Notes under the pieces: generated by a model
What the model was told of the DNA's origin: nothing
The model's input: the letters and a program-made list of their open reading frames with translations, nothing else
The model's database searches: none
Shown: positions 23,990 to 33,235 of the stretch, in pieces
Layout of the letters: the number at the start of each line of letters is the position of its first letter
How positions within the stretch are numbered: position 1 is the first letter of the stretch
Origin: Streptomyces brasiliensis
Lineage (GTDB): Bacteria; Actinomycetota; Actinomycetes; Streptomycetales; Streptomycetaceae
Length of the DNA stretch: 64,000 nucleotides
Assembly: GCF_014647875.1 (NCBI RefSeq)
Contig: NZ_BMQA01000016.1
Span: 62,001-126,000, forward strand
Reading direction: 5' to 3'
Program-made: the position numbers and the translations under genes

Positions 23990-26587
23990 GTGACCAACTT
24001 CGGCAGCAACGGACCTGAGACTCAGGTCCGGCCACCGCAGCAGGGTGCGAGCCCCGGCCCCACCCAGTCCAACCACGCAGCAAGTCAGACAGCGGGCCAG
24101 GCGGCCGGCCGTGCCGCATCGGTGCTCTCCATGCAGGGCATCGGGAAGTCCTTCCCGGGCGTGCGCGCGCTGGACGAGGTGAGCTTCGATGTCCGCCCCG
24201 GCGAAGTCCACGCCCTGGTCGGCGAGAACGGCGCCGGCAAGTCCACCCTGATGGCCGTGGCCTCGGGCGCATTGGCGGCAGACGACGGCACGGTCCTCAT
24301 CGGCGGCGACCAACTCACGCATGCGCAACCCGAGCAGGCTCGCAGCCTCGGCCTCGGCATCGTGCGTCAGCATCCGGCGCTTCTTCCGGATCTGACCGTG
24401 GCGGAGAACATGGCACTCGGCGTCGGGTACAAGCGCGTCGGCGGGCTTCGCCGCGCGGTCGCCTGGGCCCGCGAGACCCTCGCGCCGTGGGAGATGAACA
24501 TCGACCCGCGCGCCCGCGTCGCCGATCTGTCGATGGAGAAGCGGTTCATCATCGAGATCGCCAAGGCCCTCGCGCTGAACCCGAAGGTCCTGATCCTCGA
24601 CGAGCCCACCGAGCATCTCAACGCCGAAGAAGTGCAACGTCTCTTCACGAAGGTCCGCGAGACCGTCGCAACCGGCGCCGGTGTCGTCTACATCTCCCAC
24701 CGCATCCCTGAAGTCAAACAAATCGCCGACCGGATCACTGTCCTTCGCGACGGCCAGACCCGCGGAACCTTCGACGCCGACGCCGTTACCGAGGAGCAGA
24801 TCGTCGAGCGCGTCGTGGGCCGCAAACTCGAGACGGTCTTCCCCACCAAGGAACCCGTACCTGCGGACGCGGCCGAGCGACTCGTCGTGAACGGGCTCTC
24901 CGGTCCCGGCTTCGAGAACATCTCCCTGACCGTCCGCTCCGGTGAGATCCTCGGCCTGGCCGGGGTTCAGGGCAATGGCCAAGCCGAGCTCGTCCGCGCC
25001 CTGGCCGGCCTGGCCTCGACTTCAGGCAAGATCGTCGTCGACGGGCAGCAGGTCCGCGGCGGAAACGCAGCGGCTGCGAACGCCGGTGTCGTCTACGTGC
25101 CTGCGGATCGGCACGGCGAAGGTGTCTTCCTCCCGCTCGGCGTGAGCGAGAACATCGTGGCGCGCACCCTGCACAAGGTCTCACGCCTCGGCCTTGTCAG
25201 CGACGTGCTGATCCAGGCCACCGCGAAGGACCAGATCCGCAACCTTGCGATCAAGACCCCGACCCCCGAGACGCCGATCAGCTCTCTCTCGGGAGGCAAC
25301 CAGCAGAAGGCCGTCATGGCCCGCACGCTGTTGGCTGCACCGAAGGTCCTCGTGGTCGAGGAGCCCACTCAGGGTGTCGACGCCGGTGCACGCGTCGACC
25401 TGTACAAGATCCTGCGCACCGCGGCCGATGACGGTGCCGCCGTCATCGTGCTCTCGTCCGACAACGTCGAGCTCGAGGGCCTGTGCCACCGCGTGCTGAT
25501 CATGTCCCGCGGAAGCGTCGTCGAGGAGCTCACCGGTGAGGAGATCACCGAAGCGGCCATCGCTCATGCCGCACTGACCTCGACGAGCGTGCGCGGACAA
25601 GAGAAGACCCGCCCGGAGAAGCGTCGCCGACTGCGGGCCTGGCTGGCGGGCGACCAGTCGCCCGCGGCAGTGATCACCGTGATCGTGGTGCTCCTCGGTC
25701 TAGGGACCGGGCTGCACAACGGCGACTACTTCGGTCAGCTCAACCTCAACAACCTCCTGCTCATGCTTGCTCCCCTGTTGCTGGTCGGTGCCGCGCAGCA
25801 GGTCGTCGTCATGGGAGCCGGGTTCGATCTCTCGGTCGGACCCCTCATGGGCTTCCTGGTCGTGATCGCGTCGTACTGGATCGTGGACGGCGGAAACCTG
25901 GTCCTCGGTCTGGTCCTGATGGCTCTCGGCGCCGTCGCGGTAGGCGTGATCAACGGCGTCATGGTGACCTGGTTCCGCATCAACCCGGTCGTCGCGACCC
26001 TCGCGGTCTACATGGCCCTCCAGGGCATTTACCTGTCCCTGCGAGACACGCCGGGCGGCACGATCTTCCCGTCGGTGGCAGCCGACATCCAGGCCCACTT
26101 CGGTGCGCTTCCACTGGTGACCATCATCGCGGTGCTCCTCGTTCTGCTCCTCGAGCTGGCACTGCGTCGCACCAGGTGGGGCGTCGAGCTTCGGGCTCTC
26201 GGGTCCGAGCCGGACGCCGCGGAGCGTCTCGGGGTGAAGGTCCGACTGATCCAGTTCACCTCGTACGTGATCTGCTCGGCACTGGTCCTGCCCGCCAGCA
26301 TCATCCTGATGGCTCAGATCGGTATCGGTGACGGTCGTCCTGGTCTCGCGTACACCCTCAACTCAGTGACCGTGGTCGTGCTCGCGGGAGCCAGCATCTT
26401 CGGTGGCCGCGGTTCGTTCATCGGGATCATCGCCGCCGCTGTCCTCGCTCAGCAGCTGGTCAATGTCTCCCCGTTCCTCAACCTCTCCCCTGCCTGGGGC
26501 TACTGGCTCCCGGGCCTCATCACGATCGGCGCCGCGGCGCTGTACGCGCAGCTGCGCCGTACCCGCCGGACGGGAGCACACGCATGA
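23990..26587 (+). CDS. Fused Rbs-type double ATPase and permease of an ABC importer
   Basis: An 865-aa protein from GTG 23990 (CAGGAG upstream). After a 45-residue polar tail, the first ATPase has Walker A GENGAGKST (78-86), an atypical signature LSMEK (180-184) and Walker B VLILDEPT (200-207). The second ATPase has a degenerate Walker A (GVQGNGQAE) as in RbsA, a good LSGGNQQK (433-440) and VLVVEEPT. From about 558 the chain continues as an RbsC-type permease with around eight hydrophobic helices, including VVVMGAGFDLSVG and VVVLAGASIFGGRGS. RbsA and RbsC are normally separate; the fusion here is continuous with no frameshift. It overlaps the next permease gene by ATGA. Confidence 0.9.
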   Translation: MTNFGSNGPETQVRPPQQGASPGPTQSNHAASQTAGQAAGRAASVLSMQGIGKSFPGVRALDEVSFDVRPGEVHALVGENGAGKSTLMAVASGALAADDGTVLIGGDQLTHAQPEQARSLGLGIVRQHPALLPDLTVAENMALGVGYKRVGGLRRAVAWARETLAPWEMNIDPRARVADLSMEKRFIIEIAKALALNPKVLILDEPTEHLNAEEVQRLFTKVRETVATGAGVVYISHRIPEVKQIADRITVLRDGQTRGTFDADAVTEEQIVERVVGRKLETVFPTKEPVPADAAERLVVNGLSGPGFENISLTVRSGEILGLAGVQGNGQAELVRALAGLASTSGKIVVDGQQVRGGNAAAANAGVVYVPADRHGEGVFLPLGVSENIVARTLHKVSRLGLVSDVLIQATAKDQIRNLAIKTPTPETPISSLSGGNQQKAVMARTLLAAPKVLVVEEPTQGVDAGARVDLYKILRTAADDGAAVIVLSSDNVELEGLCHRVLIMSRGSVVEELTGEEITEAAIAHAALTSTSVRGQEKTRPEKRRRLRAWLAGDQSPAAVITVIVVLLGLGTGLHNGDYFGQLNLNNLLLMLAPLLLVGAAQQVVVMGAGFDLSVGPLMGFLVVIASYWIVDGGNLVLGLVLMALGAVAVGVINGVMVTWFRINPVVATLAVYMALQGIYLSLRDTPGGTIFPSVAADIQAHFGALPLVTIIAVLLVLLLELALRRTRWGVELRALGSEPDAAERLGVKVRLIQFTSYVICSALVLPASIILMAQIGIGDGRPGLAYTLNSVTVVVLAGASIFGGRGSFIGIIAAAVLAQQLVNVSPFLNLSPAWGYWLPGLITIGAAALYAQLRRTRRTGAHA

Positions 26588-27645
26588 GCACCCGAACGAC
26601 CAACGCCTCCCGCCGCAACCCGAGTCATCAGGGGAACGCCATAAACAACTTCGACGCGGGCGCCACCTGGCGCCGCCTCCTTTCGGGCAGCTGGGTCGGG
26701 ATCGTGATTGCCACGATCATCCTCTTCGCCCTCAGCCCCGCCATCGCGCACGGCAGCGTCGGCTCAGCCCCGCTGCTCAGCATGCTGCCCTTCGCCGCTG
26801 TGCTCGCCATGGCAGCCGTCGGGCAGACCCTCGTCGTGCAGCAACGTGGCCTCGACCTGTCGGTGCCAGGCATGATCGCGCTCGCTGCGGCCATCTGCAC
26901 CTGCATGGTCCAGTCCCACGGTTGGCCGGCGTGGCTCGCCGTCATCGTCGCCGTGGTCGCCCCCGGTCTCGTCGGTCTGGTCAACGGAGTCCTGGTCGCT
27001 GTCGCCCGCGTCATGCCGCTGGTCGTGACGCTCGGCATGAACGCGGTCCTGCTCGGCACGGTCCTGGAGATCTCCGGCGGCTCACCGGCCACAGCACCAG
27101 GCGGCCTGAGCCGGTTCTCCGTCGACCGGACCCTCGGAATCCCGAACACCTTCATCATCGCGGTCGTCATGCTCGCCGTCGGCGGCATCATCGCCAAGCG
27201 CTCCGCGGTCGGGCGCCGATTGACCTACATCGGTGTCAGCGTTCCCACCGCCTCGGCCCTGGGCATCCGAGTCACCCGTTACCAGGTCGTCGCCTACGGT
27301 TTCGCAGGCCTCGCCTACGGCGCCGCCGGTGTTCTCCTGGCCGGCTACACCCGGACTCCCGGGCTCTTCATCGGGGACAGCTACGTGCTTCCGACCGTCG
27401 CGGCCGTGGTCCTGGGTGGCACCGCAATGACCGGCGGTATCGCGAGCATCGTGGCCAGCGGCGTCGCGGCGCTGTTCCTGACACAGCTCGGACAGCTGCT
27501 TCGCTCGTTGGGCTGGAACGACGCTCAGCAGCTCATCGCGCAGGCCGCAGTCCTCGCCGCGGTGGTCCTGCTTCGCCAGGCCGCTCCCGCTCTTCGCGGG
27601 CTGGCACAGCGCCGACGCCAACGGGCGTTGCCTGCGGTCGGCTGA
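26584..27645 (+). CDS. Rbs-type ABC importer permease, second subunit
   Basis: A 353-aa integral membrane protein of the branched-chain/ribose permease family. Hydrophobic helices surround the family motifs VVQQRGLDLSVPGMIALAA and PTVAAVVLGGTAMTGG. It pairs with the permease half of the preceding fusion protein to form a heterodimeric channel. Start ATG 26584 overlaps the previous stop (ATGA), so synthesis is coupled. The operon ends at a strong hairpin (27668-27702). The ligand is inferred to be the inducing substrate of the BVMO pathway. Confidence 0.9.
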   Translation: MSTRTTNASRRNPSHQGNAINNFDAGATWRRLLSGSWVGIVIATIILFALSPAIAHGSVGSAPLLSMLPFAAVLAMAAVGQTLVVQQRGLDLSVPGMIALAAAICTCMVQSHGWPAWLAVIVAVVAPGLVGLVNGVLVAVARVMPLVVTLGMNAVLLGTVLEISGGSPATAPGGLSRFSVDRTLGIPNTFIIAVVMLAVGGIIAKRSAVGRRLTYIGVSVPTASALGIRVTRYQVVAYGFAGLAYGAAGVLLAGYTRTPGLFIGDSYVLPTVAAVVLGGTAMTGGIASIVASGVAALFLTQLGQLLRSLGWNDAQQLIAQAAVLAAVVLLRQAAPALRGLAQRRRQRALPAVG

Positions 27646-27667
27646 CGACCGAGCCACAGGTATACAC

Positions 27668-27702
27668 AGAGTGGTCCGGGAGCTCTGCTCCCGGACCACT
27701 CT
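27668..27702. terminator. Bidirectional terminator between importer and regulator
   Basis: A perfect 16-bp stem AGAGTGGTCCGGGAGC (27668-27683) with its complement at 27687-27702, 3-nt loop. It stands between convergent genes. Confidence 0.85.
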
Positions 27703-27754
27703 GTCGCGCTGCACCTTCGAGGTGGCCGTGCGGTGGCCGCTTTGACATCACCCA

Positions 27755-29470
27755 TCACGAGTCGGTGATCTTGTAGGCCTTCATCTTGCGGTAGATCGTC
27801 GCTCGGGACAGGCCGAGCATCTCCGCTGCGCGGGAACGGTTTCCGTCGGTTTCCCGCAGCGCCCGGGAGATCGCCTCGAGCTCGGCACGCTCGATCATGG
27901 TCAGCGTACGGGCACCCTGGATCCGCTCCGGCAGGTCACCGGGGAGGACGTATCCGCGTTTGCCGGCAAGCGCCAACCCCTCCACGACGTTGTGGAGCTC
28001 CTTGAGGTTGCGGGGCCACTCGTATCCGGTGAGCAGGTCAAGGGTCTCCGAACGTGGCTCCAGGCCGACGCCCGGCATGGCCCGGTCCGTGAAGTAGCGC
28101 CACAAAGCGGACAAGTCGGCGGTGCGCTCCCTCAGCGGAGGAACCCACACGTGTGACGCCCCGAGAGCCACCGCCGTCTCCTCGGCCTCCGCGGCCGAGC
28201 GAAGCGTGGCAGTGAGCATCACAGGGCCCTTCGGAACGCTCATCTCCAACAACCCGGCCAGCGCGAGCCTCGCTGCAGGGTCGAGGGCGTCGATCCCCTT
28301 GACGATCACGGGCGCTCCGCCTTGCAGCCGCTCCGCGATGCTGCGAAGCCATCGCTTCCCCCCGATCAGGGTCCGCTCCACCGTGTCGATCACGATGTGA
28401 GCACCTGGCCCGGGCTCGCCGGAACGGAACGGGAACCCCAAGGCGAGTGACGTCTTCCCGACGCCGGCCTCGCCGGCGATCACCACCGGCCGCATCGCCT
28501 CCCGCCGTCGTGCGACCGCGTGCAGAGCCGCCATCCAGTCCGGCGAGCGTCCGATCAACTGCGCCCGGGCCGGCCCCAGTGCAGTGGTGGTCGAGGTCCT
28601 GCCCCGCTGGAGGGACACGATCGTTCCGGCGCCTCCCTCGACCGGTGCCAGCCGGACCTCGGTGAGGGTGCCGGAGAGTTCGATGATGAACCGGCCACCG
28701 GATTGCCGCTGGGCCAGATCTCCAAGCGCCGCGACATCTGCGCTGGACAGGCGGGCAGCGCCCTGGCTCTGCATGATCAGTCCCTGCGGACCGAACCCGA
28801 CCACGGCGCCGGCCTTGGCCTTCGAGGCGTCCAGGAATGCCTGGAAGACCGCCCGGGCCTTGGGGGAGGCCACATCGAGGAGATGTTGCTGCAACTGGTC
28901 GGCGACCGTCTTGACCATGGGCCGCAGCAGCGAACGGCCCTCGATGAGTCCGCTGGACAACGTCACCACGGCAACGATCTTCTGGGTCAGCGGGTGCCGG
29001 ATCGGCGTTCCGGTACAGACGGCGTCGCTGTACATGTCCGCGTAGTGCTCCGCGCCCGTGATCTGGACGCTCTGCCCGGTCGCCAAGACCGTGCCGACGC
29101 CGTTGGTGCCCACGAGCGACTCATCCAGGACGGCTCCGCGGTCGGTTCCGACCATGTCGAAGTGACGCCACGCGTCACGGTCTGCAGCCCAGCGTCCGAG
29201 AACACGACCTTGGGCGTCCGCCAGCAGAAGGCCGACACCCGTTCCCGACAAGTCGGCGGAGAAACGTGACATCGGCGCCTGAAACAGATCCAGGAGATGC
29301 TGATCCAGCTCATCTTCCGCCACACGCGGGACCTCGCGGACGTTGGCCGGCACACCGAGCGCCTCCCGGGAACGCTCCCAGGACCTCAGCAGCGCAGGCG
29401 CGACATCTATGCGGTCGGTGCTCCCCGTCAACCACTCGTCTTTGTGCTCGTGGACTGGCCAAATCGACAT
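27755..29470 (-). CDS. AcoR-like GAF/AAA/Fis regulator without sigma-54 contact motif
   Basis: A 571-aa regulator. The N-terminal helical region and GAF sensor (about 70-200) contain DESLVGTNGVGT and GAEHYAD, typical of AcoR-type proteins. The AAA+ remnant (305-515) has an intact Walker A GEAGVGKT (333-340) but lacks GAFTGA. Walker B is replaced by VIVKGIDALDP without the usual D-E pair. VPPLRERTADL and YEWPRNLKELHNVVEG remain. A Fis-type helix-turn-helix (528-567) ends the protein. Streptomyces have no sigma-54, so it must act through ordinary sigma factors. ATG 29468-29470 follows AAGGGA. It probably activates the adjacent catabolic operons. Confidence 0.88.
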   Translation of the reverse strand: MSIWPVHEHKDEWLTGSTDRIDVAPALLRSWERSREALGVPANVREVPRVAEDELDQHLLDLFQAPMSRFSADLSGTGVGLLLADAQGRVLGRWAADRDAWRHFDMVGTDRGAVLDESLVGTNGVGTVLATGQSVQITGAEHYADMYSDAVCTGTPIRHPLTQKIVAVVTLSSGLIEGRSLLRPMVKTVADQLQQHLLDVASPKARAVFQAFLDASKAKAGAVVGFGPQGLIMQSQGAARLSSADVAALGDLAQRQSGGRFIIELSGTLTEVRLAPVEGGAGTIVSLQRGRTSTTTALGPARAQLIGRSPDWMAALHAVARRREAMRPVVIAGEAGVGKTSLALGFPFRSGEPGPGAHIVIDTVERTLIGGKRWLRSIAERLQGGAPVIVKGIDALDPAARLALAGLLEMSVPKGPVMLTATLRSAAEAEETAVALGASHVWVPPLRERTADLSALWRYFTDRAMPGVGLEPRSETLDLLTGYEWPRNLKELHNVVEGLALAGKRGYVLPGDLPERIQGARTLTMIERAELEAISRALRETDGNRSRAAEMLGLSRATIYRKMKAYKITDS

Positions 29471-29600
29471 GCTCTTCCCTTCCTGCTGCAGAGCCGGAGC
29501 ATAATGCGATATGGCGCGTATGCAGCCAGATCGCAATCATCATGTAATAGGAAAAAATCGACGAGCGTCGATTCCGGACCTATGCGAGTCGCTCGAGGCC

Positions 29601-30275
29601 TCAGGCCAGACGCCGGCGATACTCATCGACGGCCAGCGCTGCCGCGCCGAAGACATGGTGCTCGCACGCGGCTCGCGCCGCGGCGGCGTCACACACGACA
29701 GCCGCGGCTTCGACGATGCGGCCGAATTCCTCAAAGGAGATCCGCGCCCGTTGGTCGTCCATGAACGCGTAGCGACGAAAGATCTGGACCCGAGCGTGAA
29801 CGCGGGCAACATCCTCGGCGAGGACCGGGTTGCCGGCGCCTTCGAGCAGGAGTCCGTAGAACCGCTCGTTCGCCTCCTCGCGTGTCTTGATGGTGCCCCT
29901 GAGGTAGGTCGTCTCCATCTCGATCAGGAGCGCTTGCAACTCGCTCTTCACCTGCTCTGACGCGCGGGCCACGAAGAGTTCGCCCACCAGGCCCTCGAGT
30001 GCGCGCCGTACCTCGTAGATCTGCTCGATGTCCTGCGGCGTCAACACGGTCACGACCGGTCCGTGGTGGGCGACCACCGTCACCAGCCGCTCGGCCTCGA
30101 GTTGGCGCAGCGCTTCTCTGACCACGGTGCGCGAGACTTCGTAGGCCTCGCACAGGCCGCTCTCGCGCAGGGCGTCGCCGGGCTGGAAGGCCCCACTCAG
30201 GATGTCTTCACGTAGCAGGCGTGTGATCTGCTGCCGCAGCGGTGCCGCATGTCGCGTCAGTCTTGAAGTGCTCAT
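29601..30275 (-). CDS. GntR family regulator with FCD domain
   Basis: A 224-aa transcription factor. The winged helix (about 12-80) contains LREDILSGAFQPGDALRESGLCEAYEVSRT, VVREALRQLEAERLV and the wing. The all-helical FCD effector domain (85-215) carries the metal/ligand histidine-and-aspartate pattern (VHARVQIFRRYAFMDDQ, EHHVFGA). FadR-type members usually repress and release DNA when they bind an organic acid. It is divergent from the ALDH-ADH-dehydrogenase operon and separated from it by a perfect palindrome (30388-30412). ATG 30273-30275 is preceded by GAGGGATC. Confidence 0.9.
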   Translation of the reverse strand: MSTSRLTRHAAPLRQQITRLLREDILSGAFQPGDALRESGLCEAYEVSRTVVREALRQLEAERLVTVVAHHGPVVTVLTPQDIEQIYEVRRALEGLVGELFVARASEQVKSELQALLIEMETTYLRGTIKTREEANERFYGLLLEGAGNPVLAEDVARVHARVQIFRRYAFMDDQRARISFEEFGRIVEAAAVVCDAAAARAACEHHVFGAAALAVDEYRRRLA

Positions 30276-30387
30276 GATGGATCCCTCAACCTCCAACTGT
30301 CGCCTGCCAGACCCAGAGGTTCTTGGGGCTCGTGAGGCACTGTCTCAAATCGATGCACCGGACCGTATCCCGGGCTTTCGGCCGTAG

Positions 30388-30412
30388 CGTATTACGAGAT
30401 GACGGTAATACG
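30388..30412. promoter_or_regulatory. Perfect palindrome, probable GntR operator
   Basis: CGTATTAC (30388-30395), 9-nt spacer, GTAATACG (30405-30412). It is AT-rich and centred between the divergent GntR gene (ends 30275 at its 5' side) and the ALDH start at 30510. Its position and symmetry suit a dimeric repressor that controls both genes. Confidence 0.6.
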
Positions 30413-30509
30413 TCACCCCTGAACGTGCACGTGTGGCACCGGCGGCAGCTCTACCCGAGCCGCCTGGTTGCCGCCGCACCGCTCCCGCCGAACGAGGAGG
30501 ACCCCTTCC

Positions 30510-32000
30510 ATGACGACACCGACCGCGCCGGTCACAGCACAGGTCCGCGGACGGGAGATCCCCGTCGATCTGTACATCGGCGGTGCGTGGACACACGCCG
30601 CCGAGACATTCTCGGTCGTCAACCCCGCAAACGGTCAGACGATCGCCGAGGTCGCCGACGGCACCGTCGACCAGGCACTCGCCGCGCTCGATGCGGCCGT
30701 CGCCGCTCAGGACGCCTGGCGTCACGTGCTTCCGCGTGAGCGTGCCGACCTGTTCCACCGCGCGCACCGGCTGCTCCTGCAGCGTGCCGACGAGATCGTC
30801 GAGACCATGACGCTGGAGAGCGGCAAGCCGTTGGGCGAGGCCCGGGGTGAGTTCCAGCTCTCGGCTGACTTCTTCCTCTGGTACGCCGAGCAGATCGCCC
30901 ACCTCCACGGCACCTATGCGCATGGCTCCCGAGGCGCCTACCGCATCGTCACCACCCACCAGCCGGTCGGCCCGTGCCTTCTCATCACTCCGTGGAACTT
31001 CCCGTTGCTGATGATCGCCCGCAAGGCCGGAGCGGCGCTCGCTGCCGGATGCACGGTCGTGGTGAAGTCCGCGAAGGAGACCCCGCTGACCTGTGCACTG
31101 TTCGTGCAGACGCTGCACGATGCCGGTTTCCCGGCGGGTGTGGTCAACCTCGTCCACACGACGACCTCGTCCAAGGTGTCGGCGGCGCTCATGGCGGACA
31201 GCCGTCTGCGCAAGGTGAGCTTCACCGGATCGACCGGTGTGGGCAGTACCCTGCTGAGCCAGGCGGCTCCGAACATCACCAATGCCTCGATGGAACTCGG
31301 CGGCGACGGTCCGTTCATCGTGCTCGATGACGCCGACCTCGACCTGGCGGCCGAGCAGGCGATCGTGTGCAAGTTCCGCAACGCCGGTCAGGCGTGTGTG
31401 GCGGCCAACCGGATCATCGTCGACAGCCGCGTCGCGGAAGAGTTCACGGCCAAGTTCGTCGCGTTGACCGAGAAGCTGAAGGTCGGCGACGGATTCGACC
31501 CGGACACGGAGGTCGGCCCGATCATCTCGGCCCGGCAGCGCGACACCGTCAAGGAGCTCGTCAACGGCTTCTCCGAGATCGGCGCGACCCTGCTGACCGG
31601 GGGCAAGGAGATACCGGGCGACGGATTCTTCTTCGAGCCGACCGTCTTCTCGGTGACGGAGGCGGATGACGACCTTTGCCACCAGGAGCTGTTCGCCCCC
31701 ATCGCGACGATCTACACCGCCGACTCGGTCGCCGAGGCGGTCAAGGTCGCCAACGACACGACCTACGGGCTTGCCGCGTACGTGTTCACCCGCAACGTGG
31801 ACCGCGCCATTGCCGTGAGCGAGCGCCTCGATTTCGGCATGGTCGGCATCAACCGCGGCATCATGGCCGACCCCGCGGCGGCGTTCGGCGGCATCAAGGC
31901 CTCCGGCCTGGGCCGCGAAGGCGGACACGAGGCGATCTACGAGTTCCTCGAGCCCAAGTACCTCGCCATCACCGTGAACGAGACGGAGGCAGGCCTGTGA
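30510..32000 (+). CDS. NAD(P)-dependent aldehyde dehydrogenase (succinate-semialdehyde DH-like)
   Basis: A 496-aa ALDH. Catalytic Asn163 is in PWNF, Glu262 in MELGG, and nucleophile Cys296 in NAGQACVAANR. The N-terminal part (YIGGAWTHA, FSVVNPANG) and the closing FGGIKASGLGREGG fit the GabD subgroup, which oxidises omega-acid aldehydes. In the inferred pathway it would turn the oxo-acid or aldehyde into a dicarboxylic or carboxylic acid, as ChnE or CpnE does. ATG 30510 follows GAGGAGGA. Its stop overlaps the next gene by GTGA, so it leads a coupled three-gene operon. Confidence 0.92.
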   Translation: MTTPTAPVTAQVRGREIPVDLYIGGAWTHAAETFSVVNPANGQTIAEVADGTVDQALAALDAAVAAQDAWRHVLPRERADLFHRAHRLLLQRADEIVETMTLESGKPLGEARGEFQLSADFFLWYAEQIAHLHGTYAHGSRGAYRIVTTHQPVGPCLLITPWNFPLLMIARKAGAALAAGCTVVVKSAKETPLTCALFVQTLHDAGFPAGVVNLVHTTTSSKVSAALMADSRLRKVSFTGSTGVGSTLLSQAAPNITNASMELGGDGPFIVLDDADLDLAAEQAIVCKFRNAGQACVAANRIIVDSRVAEEFTAKFVALTEKLKVGDGFDPDTEVGPIISARQRDTVKELVNGFSEIGATLLTGGKEIPGDGFFFEPTVFSVTEADDDLCHQELFAPIATIYTADSVAEAVKVANDTTYGLAAYVFTRNVDRAIAVSERLDFGMVGINRGIMADPAAAFGGIKASGLGREGGHEAIYEFLEPKYLAITVNETEAGL

Positions 32001-33235
32001 CCCCCTGCGTCGCCTCCATCGGCGTCCTGCGCCAGCCCAAGACCGTTCTCTTCGGTCCCGGCGAGCGGCGCCACCTGCCCCATCTCCTTGCCGAGATCGG
32101 ACGGCACGTCCTCGTCGTCACTGACGCCCGTATGGCACAGGTGACCGAGTTCAAGGACATGGTCACTGCCATCGAAGGACGCGGGATCACGGTCTCGGTG
32201 TTCTCCGAGGCCGAGCCGGACCTGCCTCGCGAGAACGTACTCACCGTCGTCGACCGGTACGGCGACGCCGGCGTGGATGCGCTGCTCGCGGTCGGCGGCG
32301 GCTCCTGCCTCGACCTGGCGAAGGTGTCCGCTGCCGTCCTCGCACACGGCGGCGACGTTCGGGACTACTACGGCGAGTTCCTCGTCCCGGGCCCCGGGCT
32401 TCCGGTCATCACCGTACCGACCACCGCCGGTACCGGCGCCGAGGTCACCTGCATCTCGGTCGTCTTCGACCGGGAGAAGGGCATGAAGGTCGGCGTGGCC
32501 AGCCCGCACCTGGAGGCGTACGCCGCCGTCATCGACCCTGAGCTCACCGTCTCCTGCCCGCCGGCACTCACCGCGGCCACCGCGGCCGACGCGCTGACTC
32601 ACCTGGTCGAGACGTTCACCGACCGGGTCAAGGACGTGACGCCGGAGTTCCTGGCCAACCATCTCTACGTCGGGAAGAACCCGCTGACCGACATCTTCTG
32701 CCGCAGCGGCCTGACTCTGCTCAACTCGTCCCTGGAGGGCGTGGTCGCCGACCCGTCCGACATCGAAGCACGCTCCGCGACCATGCTGGCCGCGTACAAC
32801 GCAGGCATGGCCATCAACACCGCCGGTACCGCCGCGGCGCACGCGATCCAGTCCCCGATCGGTGCGCTGACCCACACGTCGCACGGGTTCGGGGTCGGAG
32901 CGCTTCTGCCGTACGTGATGCGCTTCAACCTTCCGACCCGGATCGCGGAATTCGCCGAGATCGGGGCGCTGCTCGGTGCCGCGGACCCCGAGTCGACCCC
33001 GTTGGATCAGGCGAAGGCCGGCATCTCCCGCGTTGAGGCGCTGCTGGAGACCGTCGGCTGCCCGACCGACCTGAAGACGCTCGGCCTGGACCCGAAGGAC
33101 TTCTCCTACGTGGCCGACCAGGCGATGCTCGCGACCCGCCTGACGGCCAACAACCCGCGCGATCTCACCCACGAGTCCGTAGTTGAGATCCTGCAGCGTG
33201 GCTACGACAACGACCGCACCTGGTGGTCGGTGTGA
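31997..33235 (+). CDS. Iron-dependent (group III) alcohol dehydrogenase
   Basis: A 412-aa Fe-ADH. The nucleotide motif GGGSCLDLAK is at 100-109, PTTAGTGAEVT at 141-151. Metal ligands are Asp198, His202 (DALTHLVE), His282 (AAHAIQ) and His296 (TSHGFG), with the typical 14-residue spacing of the last two. It would oxidise a hydroxy-acid or primary alcohol released by the esterase to the aldehyde used by the preceding ALDH. GTG 31997 overlaps the ALDH stop by 4 bp; its own stop overlaps the following gene the same way. Confidence 0.92.
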   Translation: MTPCVASIGVLRQPKTVLFGPGERRHLPHLLAEIGRHVLVVTDARMAQVTEFKDMVTAIEGRGITVSVFSEAEPDLPRENVLTVVDRYGDAGVDALLAVGGGSCLDLAKVSAAVLAHGGDVRDYYGEFLVPGPGLPVITVPTTAGTGAEVTCISVVFDREKGMKVGVASPHLEAYAAVIDPELTVSCPPALTAATAADALTHLVETFTDRVKDVTPEFLANHLYVGKNPLTDIFCRSGLTLLNSSLEGVVADPSDIEARSATMLAAYNAGMAINTAGTAAAHAIQSPIGALTHTSHGFGVGALLPYVMRFNLPTRIAEFAEIGALLGAADPESTPLDQAKAGISRVEALLETVGCPTDLKTLGLDPKDFSYVADQAMLATRLTANNPRDLTHESVVEILQRGYDNDRTWWSV

